Shown: positions 20,544 through 30,504, numbered from the stretch's first letter. The stretch: 64,000 bases of DNA from an uncultured Pseudomonadales bacterium (GCA_947488935.1 CANLBN010000003.1:124001-188000); one strand, 5' to 3'. Program-made: numbers and translations. Notes: a model not told the origin generated them from the letters alone.

Positions 20544-21710
20544 CTAACCAAAGTAACTAATCATCACGCCTGCCGCAACAGCCGAGCCAATTACACCAGC
20601 AACGTTTGGCCCCATGGCATGCATTAATAAAAAGTTTTGGCTGTTGGCTTCAAGCCCTACTTTGTTAGATACACGGGCAGCCATGGGTACGGCTGACACG
20701 CCAGCCGAGCCAATGAGTGGATTTATTTTTACGGTCAAGAATAGGTTCATGATTTTTGCCATGATCACACCAGTTGCGGTACCAATACAAAAAGCCACAA
20801 GGCCTAATAATAAAATACCAATGGTTTCTAAATTTAAGAAGCTATCGGCACTCATTTTTGCGCCAACGCCTAAGCCTAAAAATATGGTAACGGTATTGAT
20901 CAATGCATTTTGCGCGGTGTCACTTAGGCGCTCTACTACACCGCATTCTTTCATTAAATTACCAAAACAAAACATACCTAAAAGTGGCGCAGCACTCGGT
21001 AAAAATAAGGCAACGGCAATTAATACGGTTAATGGAAAGCAAATCTTTTCTGCGCGCGATACAGGGCGCAATTGCTTCATAACTATTTTGCGCTCGTCAA
21101 CACTGGTGAGTGCCTTCATAATTGGTGGTTGAATAATAGGGACAAGCGCCATATAGGAATAGGCGGCAACGGCAATAGCGCCTAATAATTCGGGTGCGAG
21201 CTTGGTGGCGACAAAGATAGATGTCGGCCCGTCGGCACCACCAATAATACCAATGGCGGCTGCTTGCATGAGTGAAAAGTCAACAATGCCCGATGAGCTA
21301 AGTGCAACAGCACCCAGTACCGTGGCAAAAATACCAAACTGTGCCGCAGCACCTAAAAATAACATTTTAGGGTTGGCGAGTAATGGGCCAAAATCTGTCA
21401 TGGCTCCCACGCCCATAAAAATAAGTAGAGGGAATACGCCGCTTTCTATACCGATATGGAAAATATAATAAAGTAATCCACCGGCTGATTCTAAATGGCC
21501 ACTAGCATCATAAATGGGTTCGGCATACATCCCGGCGCCAGGGATATTAACGAGTAGTGTCCCCATGCCGATAGGTACTAATAACAGAGGCTCAAATTTT
21601 CGAGCGATAGCAAGATAGAGTAATCCTAGCCCAACAAGCATCATGATTGCCTGACCTGCCGTTAAATTGGCGAGACCGGAATCCATTAATAGTGCGGTGA
21701 GTTTTTCCAT
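20544..21710 (-). CDS. oadB: Oxaloacetate decarboxylase beta subunit (sodium pump)
   Basis: OadB is the membrane subunit that decarboxylates carboxybiotin and pumps sodium ions outward. The 388-aa protein has about nine membrane segments and the conserved [24 protein letters not shown] loop region carrying the essential Asp, and [15 protein letters not shown] near residues 335-350 and [15 protein letters not shown] near the C-terminus. It is the last gene of an oadG-oadA-oadB run on the minus strand, 59 bp after oadA. A close paralogue class (methylmalonyl-CoA or glutaconyl-CoA decarboxylase) exists, but the neighbouring carboxyltransferase supports oxaloacetate. Confidence 0.93.
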   Translation of the reverse strand: MEKLTALLMDSGLANLTAGQAIMMLVGLGLLYLAIARKFEPLLLVPIGMGTLLVNIPGAGMYAEPIYDASGHLESAGGLLYYIFHIGIESGVFPLLIFMGVGAMTDFGPLLANPKMLFLGAAAQFGIFATVLGAVALSSSGIVDFSLMQAAAIGIIGGADGPTSIFVATKLAPELLGAIAVAAYSYMALVPIIQPPIMKALTSVDERKIVMKQLRPVSRAEKICFPLTVLIAVALFLPSAAPLLGMFCFGNLMKECGVVERLSDTAQNALINTVTIFLGLGVGAKMSADSFLNLETIGILLLGLVAFCIGTATGVIMAKIMNLFLTVKINPLIGSAGVSAVPMAARVSNKVGLEANSQNFLLMHAMGPNVAGVIGSAVAAGVMISYFG

Positions 21711-21769
21711 AAAAGCCCTAAAAGTTCTCTACTGTTATTCAGTGAATGACGATTAATTATTTATCGAAC

Positions 21770-23575
21770 TTATAATGTTAATAAGGTATCGCCAACGGAT
21801 ACCGCATCGCCGGCATTAACGTTAATTGCGCTAATCACACCCGCTTGTGATGCTTTTATTTCGGTTTCCATTTTCATGGCTTCTAAAATAATTAAAATAT
21901 CGCCGGGGTTTACTTGTTGGCCAATGCTTACATTTATTTTAAAAATATTACCGGCAAGAGGTGCTGTTATTGTCTCACCAGAAGATGGCACGTTTTCGGT
22001 GGCGGTAATTTGGTTCGTACCTTCTGCCACTTTTGTCGTGTAGCTTGTACCATTAATACTAACTTTTACAGTTCCATCTCCGCTAACTTCAGCTGCGTAG
22101 TTTTTCCCGTTAAGGCTAACGGTATAACTTTGTTCGCTTGTACTACTTTTAGTGTTGGATCCGCTACTAGCTTCCTCTATTTGAGGTACTGCTTCAAAGG
22201 CATCGGGGTTATTTCTATTTTCGAAAAATTTCAGGCCTATTTGTGGAAATAACGCATAGGTAAGTACATCATCTATGTTGTTATCAGCGAGTGTAAAACC
22301 TTTTTCACTCGCTAGTGATGTTAGTTCTGTTGTTAAGATATCAATTTCGGGTGTTAATAAATCAGCAGGTCGACAAGTAATGGGGTCGCCACCATCTAAT
22401 ACGCGCTCTTGTAACTCGCTATTAAATTCGGCAGGTGCTTTACCATACTCACCTTTTAAAATAGCTTGGGTTTCCTTAGAGATACTTTTGTATCGCTCGC
22501 CAGTCAATACGTTTAATACCGCCTGTGTGCCGACTATTTGCGAGGTGGGTGTTACTAATGGAATAAAGCCTAAGTCTTCGCGTACGCGTGGTATTTCTTT
22601 TAATACCTCATCAAATTTATCGCCAGCCCCTTGTTCTTTGAGTTGGCCTTCCATGTTGGTCAGCATGCCGCCTGGGACTTGAGCAATTAATATGCGTGAA
22701 TCAACGCCGCGTAAAGCGCCTTCGAATTTTGCATATTTTTTGCGTACAGCACGAAAGTAAGTGGCAATCTCTTCCAGCAAAACAAGGTCAAGTTTAGGGT
22801 CGCGTTCGGTGCCTGCTAGCGCAGCAACGATGGATTCGGTGGGTGAGTGGCCGTAAGTCATCGACATAGATGAAATGGCTGTATCAACGTGGTCAATACC
22901 CGCTTCGATCGCTTTTAAAATCGTCATAGACGATAAGCCTGCTGTTGCATGTGCATGCAGAGCAATGGGAATAGAGAGCGATTTTTTTAATTCGCTAACC
23001 AGTTCGTAGGCATCGTAGGGGGTTAAAATACCGGCCATATCTTTAATGGCTAAGGAGTCTGCGCCCATGTCTTCTATTTCACGAGCAAGGTCAAGCCAGC
23101 CTTGTTTGTTGTGCGCAGGGCTTGTTGTATAAGAGAGTGTACCTTGAGCATGCCCGCCTTGCTTTTTAACGGCAGCCATTGTTGTCTTAAAGTTACGTGG
23201 GTCGTTCATCGCATCAAAAATACGGAATACATCGACGCCATTGGTGACTGCGCGCTCGACAAATTTTTCAACGACATCATCGGCATAGTGTCGGTAGCCC
23301 AATAAATTTTGCCCGCGTATTAGCATTTGTTGACGGGTATTAGGCATGGCTTTTTTCAGCTCTCGAATACGCTCCCAAGGGTCTTCACCTAAAAAACGTA
23401 TACAGGAGTCAAAGGTCGCTCCCCCCCAAGATTCTAGTGACCAATAACCAACTTGATCTAACTTTGCAGCGATCGGTAACATATCATCTATGCGCAAACG
23501 TGTTGCAAATAGTGACTGGTGTGCGTCTCGGAGTACAACATCAGTAATTAAAACAGGCTTAGTGGTGCTACTCAT
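21770..23575 (-). CDS. oadA: Oxaloacetate decarboxylase alpha subunit (biotin carboxyltransferase)
   Basis: OadA transfers the carboxyl group of oxaloacetate to its own biotin. The 601-aa protein has the HMGL-like TIM-barrel carboxyltransferase domain ([16 protein letters not shown] at the N-terminus, [17 protein letters not shown], the central [12 protein letters not shown]), the conserved carboxylase domain, and a C-terminal biotinyl domain with the AMKM motif (Lys568). A Ser/Thr-rich linker (residues ~470-525) joins them. Lying between oadG (28 bp) and oadB (59 bp), it forms the sodium-pumping complex with them. Confidence 0.95.
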   Translation of the reverse strand: MSSTTKPVLITDVVLRDAHQSLFATRLRIDDMLPIAAKLDQVGYWSLESWGGATFDSCIRFLGEDPWERIRELKKAMPNTRQQMLIRGQNLLGYRHYADDVVEKFVERAVTNGVDVFRIFDAMNDPRNFKTTMAAVKKQGGHAQGTLSYTTSPAHNKQGWLDLAREIEDMGADSLAIKDMAGILTPYDAYELVSELKKSLSIPIALHAHATAGLSSMTILKAIEAGIDHVDTAISSMSMTYGHSPTESIVAALAGTERDPKLDLVLLEEIATYFRAVRKKYAKFEGALRGVDSRILIAQVPGGMLTNMEGQLKEQGAGDKFDEVLKEIPRVREDLGFIPLVTPTSQIVGTQAVLNVLTGERYKSISKETQAILKGEYGKAPAEFNSELQERVLDGGDPITCRPADLLTPEIDILTTELTSLASEKGFTLADNNIDDVLTYALFPQIGLKFFENRNNPDAFEAVPQIEEASSGSNTKSSTSEQSYTVSLNGKNYAAEVSGDGTVKVSINGTSYTTKVAEGTNQITATENVPSSGETITAPLAGNIFKINVSIGQQVNPGDILIILEAMKMETEIKASQAGVISAINVNAGDAVSVGDTLLTL

Positions 23576-23603
23576 AAATAAACTCTCGTTTAAAATCCGT
23601 TAA

Positions 23604-23855
23604 TTAAGATATCTTTGAGGGGTGTGTCGAATGATGTGAAGAGGCCCAAGCAGCGGCTGCAACAGCGGCTACTTCTGATTCGGTATGAGTCATTTGCGAG
23701 GGCTTATTTTTAATCGACCCCACAGCTTGCGGACTAAAGCGGTTGATTAGAGCAGACATAATCGTTACGCCTATTACTAACAGTGCTAAAAAGGTAAAAA
23801 CAGAACCCATACCTAAAAGCATTAACTCAATACTATCGGACCAAAGTGCACTCAT
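23604..23855 (-). CDS. oadG: Oxaloacetate decarboxylase gamma subunit
   Basis: OadG is the small membrane subunit that tethers OadA to OadB. The 83-aa product has one N-terminal membrane helix (residues ~9-33, MLLGMGSVFTFLALLVIGVT), the usual signature of OadG, followed by a short cytoplasmic tail with an Ala-rich segment (EVAAVAAAAWASSHHS) typical of this subunit. It is the promoter-proximal gene of the oad run and lies 122 bp downstream of dctM. Short and weakly conserved as a family, but the position is decisive. Confidence 0.9.
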   Translation of the reverse strand: MSALWSDSIELMLLGMGSVFTFLALLVIGVTIMSALINRFSPQAVGSIKNKPSQMTHTESEVAAVAAAAWASSHHSTHPSKIS

Positions 23856-23907
23856 GCTGGAGTCTCATTTACTGAATGTTTTCGATTTTTTTACGACAGG
23901 GGATTGT

Positions 23908-23937
23908 AAATCAGAGACTTTGATATGTCTCTGATTT
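23908..23937. repeat. 11-bp perfect hairpin between dctM and oadG
   Basis: AAATCAGAGAC (23908-23918) and GTCTCTGATTT (23927-23937) form a perfect inverted repeat with an 8-nt loop. It lies in the 122-bp space between the TRAP and oad genes. There is no strong T run on the minus strand, so it may be a weak terminator, a processing stem or an operator. Confidence 0.55.
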
Positions 23938-23977
23938 ATTATGAAAAAATAACGTTTTTTTTCAATTGAAGGCTGTT

Positions 23978-25261
23978 TTAGCTAAAACCTAAGTATTCCG
24001 GGAATACTACAAGCAATGTCACTAAGAACAATTGAATACAAATAAACGGAATAACCCCTTTATAGATAGTGGTTGTTTTAACCTCTGGGGGTGCAACGCC
24101 TTTTAAGTAAAACAAACTAAAACCAAAGGGTGGCGTCATAAATGAGGACTGCAGGTTCATTGCAATCAGTATGGCAAACCAAACCATATTTAAACCGAGT
24201 AGTTCAGCGATAGGGGCCAAGATAGGCACAACAATAAAGGCAATTTCTACAAAGTCGATAAAGAAGCCTAAGATAAAAATGGCGATCATAGATAGTGCAA
24301 TGAATGTCCATTTTTCACCGGGTAGGTTGCCCATAAATTCTTCAACAATGCCGTCACCGCCAGAGTAGGTGAATACCATTGAGAATGCAGTCGCACCAAT
24401 TAATACGGCAAACACCATCGAGGTCACTTTAACGGTTTCTTTGCCGCTATCGCCGATCATTTTGAAGCCTAATTGACCGTAAAATTTAGCCAGAATAAGC
24501 GCACCAATAGCGCCAAGGGCGGATGATTCAGTTGGTGTTGCAATCCCTGTTAATATGGAGCCAAGTACCACAACAATTAATAATAAAGGTGGGATAATAT
24601 TGAGTAAGGCGTCGCGAATTAGCTCGTAAGTATTAGCACTGTCAGAGGGAATCGGGGGCGCTCTTTCTGGATTTTTTTGGGTGATAAAAATGACATAGGC
24701 TAAATACATACCCACTAGTGCAAGGCCTGGGATAACCGCAGCCTTAAATAAGTCTCCCACGGGAACACCCATCACATCGCCAAGAATAATCAAGATAATT
24801 GATGGCGGGATAATCTGCCCGAGTGTACCAGCGGCACATATGGTGCCCGTTGCTAAGCGCTGATCATAGCCATACTTAAGCATGACGGGTAATGAGATAA
24901 CGCCCATAGCGACAACGCTTGCACCAACCACACCGGTAGACGCAGCCAAAAAAGCGCCTACGATAATGGTTGATATAGCGACCCCACCGGGGTGGCCACC
25001 AAATAAGCGGCCCATAGACTCTAGAAGTCGCTCAGCTAAACCTGATTTTTGCAGTACGATCCCCATAAAGATAAACATAGGAATTGCCATTAAAATCGTA
25101 TTCTCCATAATCGAATAGAGACGATAAGGCATAAAGGCAAATAAACTAGCGCCTTCAATCCAAAAGCCAACCAGTAGCGACAGGCCTGCAAATGTTAATG
25201 CAACAGGGTAGCCAATAAAGAGGGCAACCAGCGCAAATAAAAATAAATAAATGCCTATCAT
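23978..25261 (-). CDS. dctM: TRAP transporter large permease DctM
   Basis: DctM is the sodium-driven membrane transport subunit of a TRAP system. The 427-aa protein is all-membrane with about 12-13 helices; typical family segments are FAGLSLLVGFW, IPMFIFMGIVLQKSGLAERLLESM, the GHPGGVAISTIIVGAFLAASTG repeat region and PPFGFSLFYLKG. It overlaps dctQ by four bases (ATGA type), which indicates translational coupling. The substrate is set by DctP and is unknown, but a carboxylate is likely given the decarboxylase genes immediately downstream. Confidence 0.93.
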   Translation of the reverse strand: MIGIYLFLFALVALFIGYPVALTFAGLSLLVGFWIEGASLFAFMPYRLYSIMENTILMAIPMFIFMGIVLQKSGLAERLLESMGRLFGGHPGGVAISTIIVGAFLAASTGVVGASVVAMGVISLPVMLKYGYDQRLATGTICAAGTLGQIIPPSIILIILGDVMGVPVGDLFKAAVIPGLALVGMYLAYVIFITQKNPERAPPIPSDSANTYELIRDALLNIIPPLLLIVVVLGSILTGIATPTESSALGAIGALILAKFYGQLGFKMIGDSGKETVKVTSMVFAVLIGATAFSMVFTYSGGDGIVEEFMGNLPGEKWTFIALSMIAIFILGFFIDFVEIAFIVVPILAPIAELLGLNMVWFAILIAMNLQSSFMTPPFGFSLFYLKGVAPPEVKTTTIYKGVIPFICIQLFLVTLLVVFPEYLGFS

Positions 25262-25848
25262 TTGGCTGCTCCTTCAGTATTGCTATCTAAGTCATCGTGT
25301 TGGCCTGTTAGAGTTAGGTATTCTTTAATCATTACTGCAATAGCACTGAGTATTAAGAATGCAAAGGAAACGGGAATAATTAATTTGACAGGCCAAAGGC
25401 GAGGTAGGCTGCCTGGGTCACCTTTGTTTTCTTGGTTGTTAAAGGATTCGAGAAAGAAGTCCCAGCCGTAGTAAACAACAAGTAGGCAAAAGGGGATAGC
25501 AAAAATGACGGCGCCAATGAGGTTGATCCATGACTTTTTTCGTTCAGCAAAGGTGTCATATACGACATCGACTCTGACATGCCCGTTTTCTCGTAGGGTA
25601 TAGCCTAAGCCCATTAAAAACATGATCGAAAACCAGTGCCACTCTAGCTCTTGCATACCAATGCCACCGAGCCAGCTAAAATGTTTGTCGTACCAAAGGT
25701 AAATATCAAAATATTTCACCACGTCAATAACAACGTAACGGACAAACACGTCAATAAATACGTTAACAATCATTAATAATAAGGCGATCACACAGATCCA
25801 GCCAACAGCATCAATGATTTTGTTTAAAAAGCGCAGGGTTGATTTCAT
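25258..25848 (-). CDS. dctQ: TRAP transporter small permease DctQ
   Basis: DctQ is the four-helix membrane subunit that pairs with DctM. The 196-aa protein has helices near residues 15-37, 60-80, 105-125 and 150-175, with the family-typical segment ENGHVRVDVVYDTFAERKKSWINLIG between helices two and three. It starts 176 bp after the dctP stop codon, across a strong stem-loop, and its stop overlaps the dctM start. The C-terminal cytoplasmic tail is short and acidic. Confidence 0.92.
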   Translation of the reverse strand: MKSTLRFLNKIIDAVGWICVIALLLMIVNVFIDVFVRYVVIDVVKYFDIYLWYDKHFSWLGGIGMQELEWHWFSIMFLMGLGYTLRENGHVRVDVVYDTFAERKKSWINLIGAVIFAIPFCLLVVYYGWDFFLESFNNQENKGDPGSLPRLWPVKLIIPVSFAFLILSAIAVMIKEYLTLTGQHDDLDSNTEGAAK

Positions 25849-25948
25849 TTTTTTCTAATCCTGTGGGGCACCCGGAGGCATCACTCTGTTACATTTATAA
25901 GTGTGTAAATGGAAGATGTATGCTTATCAAATATTATTATTTTTAGAG

Positions 25949-25991
25949 ATGATTTCAGCCTTAATTGAGGTTTGTTTAAGGCTGAAATCAT
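25949..25991. repeat. 16-bp perfect stem-loop between dctP and dctQ
   Basis: ATGATTTCAGCCTTAA (25949-25964) and TTAAGGCTGAAATCAT (25976-25991) pair perfectly over 16 bp with an 11-nt loop. On the transcribed minus strand no U tract follows, so it is more like an mRNA-protecting 3' structure than a full terminator. It would allow dctP to be expressed at a higher level than dctQM. Confidence 0.75.
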
Positions 25992-26024
25992 TATGGTGCT
26001 AGGAAGTATTCCTGGCAATCATTT

Positions 26025-27083
26025 CTAGTTGTTAAGGTAAGCTTTATCAGAGATGTCAGTCCAGCCACGTGATTTCGCTAAATATTCACGTTGTGATTTA
26101 ATGATCTCTGCAGTTAAGCCGCCTTTCGCTTCAAACTCTTTTAGTAAAGAATCATTGGCTTTACGCAGTTCAGCCATAACTTCTGGCGGGAAGGTTTTAA
26201 CTTTTACGTTAGGGAAGTCTTTCTGAATAGAAGCCCAGTTTTCACCACTTTCGTGATAAGACTGAGAGGTCATTTGGAAAGAGGCTTCTTGAATGGCAAC
26301 TTCTACAATAGCTTGTAAGTCAGCTGGTAATTTATCGAAGGCTTTTTGGTTAACCATAAACTGTAACTCTGTACCAGGCTCATGCCAGCCAGTGTAATAA
26401 TATGGCGCGACTTTGTGAAAGCCCATACGTAAGTCAAGTGATGGTCCAACCCACTCAAGCGCATCAATTGTATTGCGCTCAAGAGCCGTATAAAGCTCAC
26501 CGGCTGGAATATTGGTTGGTTTTGCACCTAATTTAGAGAGTACATCGCCAGCAAAGCCAGGAATACGCATTTTTAGACCTTGTAGGTCTTTAACGCTGTT
26601 GATTTCTTTTTTAAACCAGCCGCCCATTTGGTTACCTGTGTTACCGCCTGGGTATTGGCGAACACCATATTTGCTATAGACTTTTTCAGCCAATTCTTGA
26701 CCACCACCATAGTAGTACCAAGCGTATTGCTCCGCGGCAATCATGCCAAATGGCATAGTGGTAAAGAATAAGGTGTTAATATCCTTACCTTTCCAGTAAT
26801 AAGAAGCAGAGTGCCCCATTTGGTACTGACCTGATTTAACAAAATCGAAGATACCAAAGGCAGATTTATGCTTGTTTTTTGAATCGATAGTAATCAACAG
26901 ACGGCCATTCGACATCTTGTTAACGTTTTCGGCCATTCTTTTAGAGACATCGCCAAAAATGGGGAAGTTAGTTGGCCAAGTTTCTGCTAGGCGCCACTTA
27001 ATGGGCTTATCCGCAGCAAGACTGCCTATAGAGGCCGTAGACGCTGCAATTGCTAGGGATAAAAGCGTGAGTGTTTTTTTCAT
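26025..27083 (-). CDS. dctP: TRAP transporter substrate-binding protein DctP
   Basis: DctP is the periplasmic binding protein that delivers substrate to DctQM. The 352-aa product starts with a signal peptide (residues 1-24, cleaved near SLAADKP). It shows the fold's signatures: KWRLAETWPTNFPIFGDVSKRMAENV, KMRIPGFAGDVLSKLGAKPTNIPAGELYTALERNTIDALEWVGP with the conserved substrate-binding Arg in KMRIPG, then the WHEPGTELQFMVN segment. This resembles TRAP binding proteins for 2-oxoacids and other carboxylates; the ligand is not readable. First gene of the transporter operon. Confidence 0.93.
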   Translation of the reverse strand: MKKTLTLLSLAIAASTASIGSLAADKPIKWRLAETWPTNFPIFGDVSKRMAENVNKMSNGRLLITIDSKNKHKSAFGIFDFVKSGQYQMGHSASYYWKGKDINTLFFTTMPFGMIAAEQYAWYYYGGGQELAEKVYSKYGVRQYPGGNTGNQMGGWFKKEINSVKDLQGLKMRIPGFAGDVLSKLGAKPTNIPAGELYTALERNTIDALEWVGPSLDLRMGFHKVAPYYYTGWHEPGTELQFMVNQKAFDKLPADLQAIVEVAIQEASFQMTSQSYHESGENWASIQKDFPNVKVKTFPPEVMAELRKANDSLLKEFEAKGGLTAEIIKSQREYLAKSRGWTDISDKAYLNN

Positions 27084-27454
27084 AAATGTTTAACCTTATT
27101 GTTATTAAAAGTTATTATTAACCACCATAATCAGATCCGAGTGTTAAACACCCTTGTAAGGAGCCTGACTGTTTTATTTAGAAAGAAACTGTTTTGCTAG
27201 TTCTAAACAGATTTATCATACTAAAGAATGCTACTAGTTTGAAATCCGTATGACCCCCTAGGAGTATATAAGTGTTTTTACGTAGTTTTTAAATGGCTTT
27301 GAAGCGGTTTTGGGGTGTTGAGCAGAGTCTCTTGATATTGACAGCTCGACATCTACGTCAGAGTGTAACAAGCTTCGAATTAAATCAAGCTGTTTTGCCT
27401 CACCAAAATCATTGTTCAGGCTTGCTTAGACGTTTTATGTTTTAGTGGTACATA
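27084..27454. promoter_or_regulatory. Divergent control region between dctP and the CPBP-family gene
   Basis: This 371-bp gap must hold the dctP promoter. On the minus strand TATACT (27268-27263) is a possible -10, but no good -35 lies at the right distance. It overlaps a quasi-palindrome centred on CCTAGG (27257-27262), and TACGTA occurs at 27279-27284. These are candidates for a response-regulator site, not firm assignments. I see no sigma-54 promoter. Confidence 0.3.
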
Positions 27455-28285
27455 ATGAAAATAATAACCAAATTTATACAGCTGTTAGAGCGTATTCATA
27501 CAGAGTCGTTTACGCGTCAGAGTAGGCACAATATAAACCACTGGGATAAAACGCCAGCTATCACATTGCTGGTTGCCGCTTTTTGCTTGTTATTGCTACA
27601 TTACCTCAAGTTTTATAGTACTTTTTATGCAAGTTTAGAGTTGTGGTTTTCTGTCGCTGACCACTCTGTATCAGAGAGTCTTAGGGGGCTAAAAAAGTCG
27701 GTTTATTTTCCGTTAATGCCCGAGGCTTGGTGGTTTTTTTGGCATTTGATAGCATTTTTTGTTATTCCTCTATTAACGATTAAATATATTTTAAAAGACT
27801 CTCTTAAACGCTATGGCTTAGGTATTGGTCGACTCAATCAGCACAAGCGGTGGTATATTTTTTTAGTTGCTCCAATACTGGTCTTTGTCGTTATCGTTAG
27901 TTTTCGTGAGGATTTTGTAAACCATTACCCATTTTATAAATTTGCGCATAGAAGTTGGCTCGACTTTTTTGCGTGGGAGATGTTTTACCTATCGCAATTT
28001 TTCTTTGTCGAGTTTTTCTTTCGGGGGTTTATTCTGCAAGCATGTCGGCCAGTATTTGGTGTTAATGCAATCTTTATTATGATTGTCCCTTATATGATGA
28101 TCCATTTATCGAAGCCTTGGCTTGAAGCGACAGGTGCTATCTTTTTTGGTTTGTTTTTAGGTGTGTTAGCCTTGCATACTCGTTCTATCTGGGGTGGTGT
28201 ATTAGTACATGTATCGATTGCTCTCAGCATGGATGTGGCTGCATTATTGCAAACTAAAGGTTTGCCCCAGCAATGGCTGCCGTAA
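27455..28285 (+). CDS. CPBP-family intramembrane protein
   Basis: The 276-aa product has about seven to eight membrane helices. Its C-terminal part shows CPBP (CAAX protease and bacteriocin-processing) motifs: the EFFFRGF segment corresponds to the first motif (family pattern EExxxR; here one of the two Glu is not preserved), a later MMIHLSKPW supplies the conserved His, and HTRSIWGGVLVHVSIALSMD fits the last motif. Whether it is an active protease is uncertain because of the altered first motif. It is divergent from dctP and just upstream of the histidine kinase gene, 99 bp away. Role unknown. Confidence 0.75.
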   Translation: MKIITKFIQLLERIHTESFTRQSRHNINHWDKTPAITLLVAAFCLLLLHYLKFYSTFYASLELWFSVADHSVSESLRGLKKSVYFPLMPEAWWFFWHLIAFFVIPLLTIKYILKDSLKRYGLGIGRLNQHKRWYIFLVAPILVFVVIVSFREDFVNHYPFYKFAHRSWLDFFAWEMFYLSQFFFVEFFFRGFILQACRPVFGVNAIFIMIVPYMMIHLSKPWLEATGAIFFGLFLGVLALHTRSIWGGVLVHVSIALSMDVAALLQTKGLPQQWLP

Positions 28286-28384
28286 ATATTGGGGCTCTTT
28301 AAAATTTTTTTAAAAGTCTTTTTAAAGGATCAATAACGGTTATTTATAGCGAGTTGTTACTCATTAATTGATGTTGGTGTTGTT

Positions 28385-29767
28385 ATGAATCTATCACAAA
28401 AAATTCAGCTGCTCTCTATATTGCCGCTAATGCTGGCTATGCTCGTTGTTGCCTTAGTCACAGAAAATCAGTTTGAAAAATTATCGACGCAAACCGCCAA
28501 TAGTTTTCGCGAAAGTGTGACTAATAGCCGCAAGCAAGAGTTAAAAAATTATATTTCACTCGCGCTTTCATCAATTGATCATATTTACGAAAATAATAAT
28601 CAAGATAACGATGCTGCAAAGGAACTTGTTATCGATATTTTGACGGGTTTGGAGTATGGTGAAGACGGCTATTTTTTTGTGTATAACGATAATGGTGATA
28701 GTGTTGCACATCCGAGGCAGGCATATCGTATAGGCGAAAACTGGTGGGATTTACAAGGCCCTAATGGTCAATTTATTATTAGAGACCTTATTAATAGTGC
28801 CAAAGATAAAACAGGCTTCGTTGAATATGTTTGGGAAAAACCTTCAAAGCAGGAGTTTACTAAAAAATTAGCCTACTCAGTGATGCTTGAGCGTTGGCAG
28901 TGGATGATAGGTACAGGTATTTATATCGACGATATCGACCTTGATGTGAGTGCGATGCAGGCAGAGGTTGATAAAAAAATTCAGAGCTCGTCCTACGTTA
29001 TTTTGTTTATTGCTCTAGCGGCGTCTGTTGTTGTGTTTTTCTGCGGTATCTTTTTACAGTTTAGCGAACGAAAATTGGCAGATAGTAAGTTACAAGAGCT
29101 CACAAAACGCATTTTAAATACGCAAGACGAGGAGCGCCGTCGTGTTTCTCGTGAATTGCACGATGGCATTAGCCAACTTATTGCTAGCGCTAAGTTCTCG
29201 CTCGAAACAGCAGAGATAAAGATAAAGAATAATAAGAACCCCGATAATGATATTGCTGTTGCCCAAAAGCGTATAGGGCAAACACTACAGGATTTACGAC
29301 GTATTTCTAGAGATTTGCATCCAGCAGTGCTGGATGACCACGGTTTAGCCACAGGTGTGCAAGCATTGGCAAAAAGCTTTTCTGAGCGAACAGGTATTAA
29401 GGTAGTATTTAACGATATCTTGGTCAGAAATTTATTGCCGTTAGATGCCAAGACATCACTTTATCGTGTTGCTCAAGAATGCTTAACCAATATTGAGCGC
29501 CACTCCGATGCGACATGCGTTGAAATTTCTTTGAGTGTCGATTCTTTGTGGATTGTGTTATCTATCCAAGATAACGGTAAAGGCTTTAATGTCGAGTCAT
29601 TCGAGCGAAGCCGTTCATCAGAGGGCATCGGTTTGCGTAATATGCATGAGCGAATAGCCTATCATAAAGGCGTGCTCGATATTGTGTCGAATAAAAAAGG
29701 CACATTGCTAATTGCGAAAATACCCAAAACAATATTACGCTATGCTGCAAATACGACAGAAGGCTAA
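28385..29767 (+). CDS. Cache-domain histidine kinase (NarX/HisKA_3 type)
   Basis: The 460-aa membrane kinase has a first membrane helix (residues ~9-26), a periplasmic single Cache domain (YGEDGYFFVYNDNGDSVAHP and the ERWQWMIGTGIYIDDID end), a second helix (~203-224), a HisKA_3 dimerisation domain with phospho-acceptor His259 in RRRVSRELHDGISQLI, and an HATPase domain (QDNGKGFN, GIGLRNMHERI). Cache domains of this type often bind small organic acids. It is followed by its partner regulator 70 bp downstream and lies close to the TRAP/oad carboxylate genes, which are its most likely targets (inference). Confidence 0.9.
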   Translation: MNLSQKIQLLSILPLMLAMLVVALVTENQFEKLSTQTANSFRESVTNSRKQELKNYISLALSSIDHIYENNNQDNDAAKELVIDILTGLEYGEDGYFFVYNDNGDSVAHPRQAYRIGENWWDLQGPNGQFIIRDLINSAKDKTGFVEYVWEKPSKQEFTKKLAYSVMLERWQWMIGTGIYIDDIDLDVSAMQAEVDKKIQSSSYVILFIALAASVVVFFCGIFLQFSERKLADSKLQELTKRILNTQDEERRRVSRELHDGISQLIASAKFSLETAEIKIKNNKNPDNDIAVAQKRIGQTLQDLRRISRDLHPAVLDDHGLATGVQALAKSFSERTGIKVVFNDILVRNLLPLDAKTSLYRVAQECLTNIERHSDATCVEISLSVDSLWIVLSIQDNGKGFNVESFERSRSSEGIGLRNMHERIAYHKGVLDIVSNKKGTLLIAKIPKTILRYAANTTEG

Positions 29768-29837
29768 TAACTATAAGATGACAGTCCGTTTGGTTATTAG
29801 TAAACAAAAAATATAACAATAAAAATAGAGAGTATTT

Positions 29838-30458
29838 ATGATTCGGGTCATGTTGGTAGATGATCATCCACTTTTTCGTGAAGGTGTTAGTGCACGGCTA
29901 AGTATGAGTGAAGATATTATACTGGTCGGCGAGGCTGAAAACGGCCGTCAATTGCTAGAGCGATTAGATGAGCTAAAGCCCGATGTCGTATTGATGGACA
30001 TCAATATGCCTGAGATGAACGGTATGGATGTACTTGAGGTGGTTGCTGAGCAAAATATCGATACAAAATTCATTATTTTAAGCATGCATGATGATAAAGA
30101 ATATATTATTCCTGTGATACGCCTAGGTGCCTACGGGTATATGTTAAAAGATGTTTCTGGCGATGAAATGATAAAGGCTATTAATGTTGTATATAAAGGA
30201 GAAAAACATTTTAGCCAAGACGTAGCGACCATATTGGCGCAGCAAGATGCCGATGATAATGAGACTAAGCTAACCAATCGGGAGCAATTGATTTTGCGCT
30301 TGATCTCCTTAGGTTATGGTAATAAAAAGATTGCGCAAGAGTTGAATAACAGTGTGCGCACTGTCGAGACCCATAAGCGCAATATCACTAAAAAGCTTAA
30401 TATTAATACGACATCGGGTCTCGTGCGTTATGCCATTAAGCACGGTATTGATAAATAA
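29838..30458 (+). CDS. NarL/FixJ-family response regulator
   Basis: The 206-aa protein has a receiver domain (residues 1-118) with the acidic pair in VMLVDDHPLFREG and the phospho-acceptor Asp in VVLMDINMPEMNG, then a LuxR-type helix-turn-helix (LTNREQLILRLISLGYGNKKIAQELNNSVRTVETHKRNITKKL). It forms a pair with the Cache kinase immediately upstream. It is the last gene of the accessory block before yhbY. Target promoters are not known; the dctP control region is the first place to look. Confidence 0.93.
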   Translation: MIRVMLVDDHPLFREGVSARLSMSEDIILVGEAENGRQLLERLDELKPDVVLMDINMPEMNGMDVLEVVAEQNIDTKFIILSMHDDKEYIIPVIRLGAYGYMLKDVSGDEMIKAINVVYKGEKHFSQDVATILAQQDADDNETKLTNREQLILRLISLGYGNKKIAQELNNSVRTVETHKRNITKKLNINTTSGLVRYAIKHGIDK

Positions 30459-30504
30459 GATAGGTCTCAGGCTTGCTTAGAGGCCTCTTAAATAAAGGAG
30501 GCCG

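Noticed and set aside
27084..27454. Sigma-54 promoter for dctP (as in some DctBD-controlled systems)
   Set aside because: No TGGCAC-N5-TTGC pattern was found on either strand.
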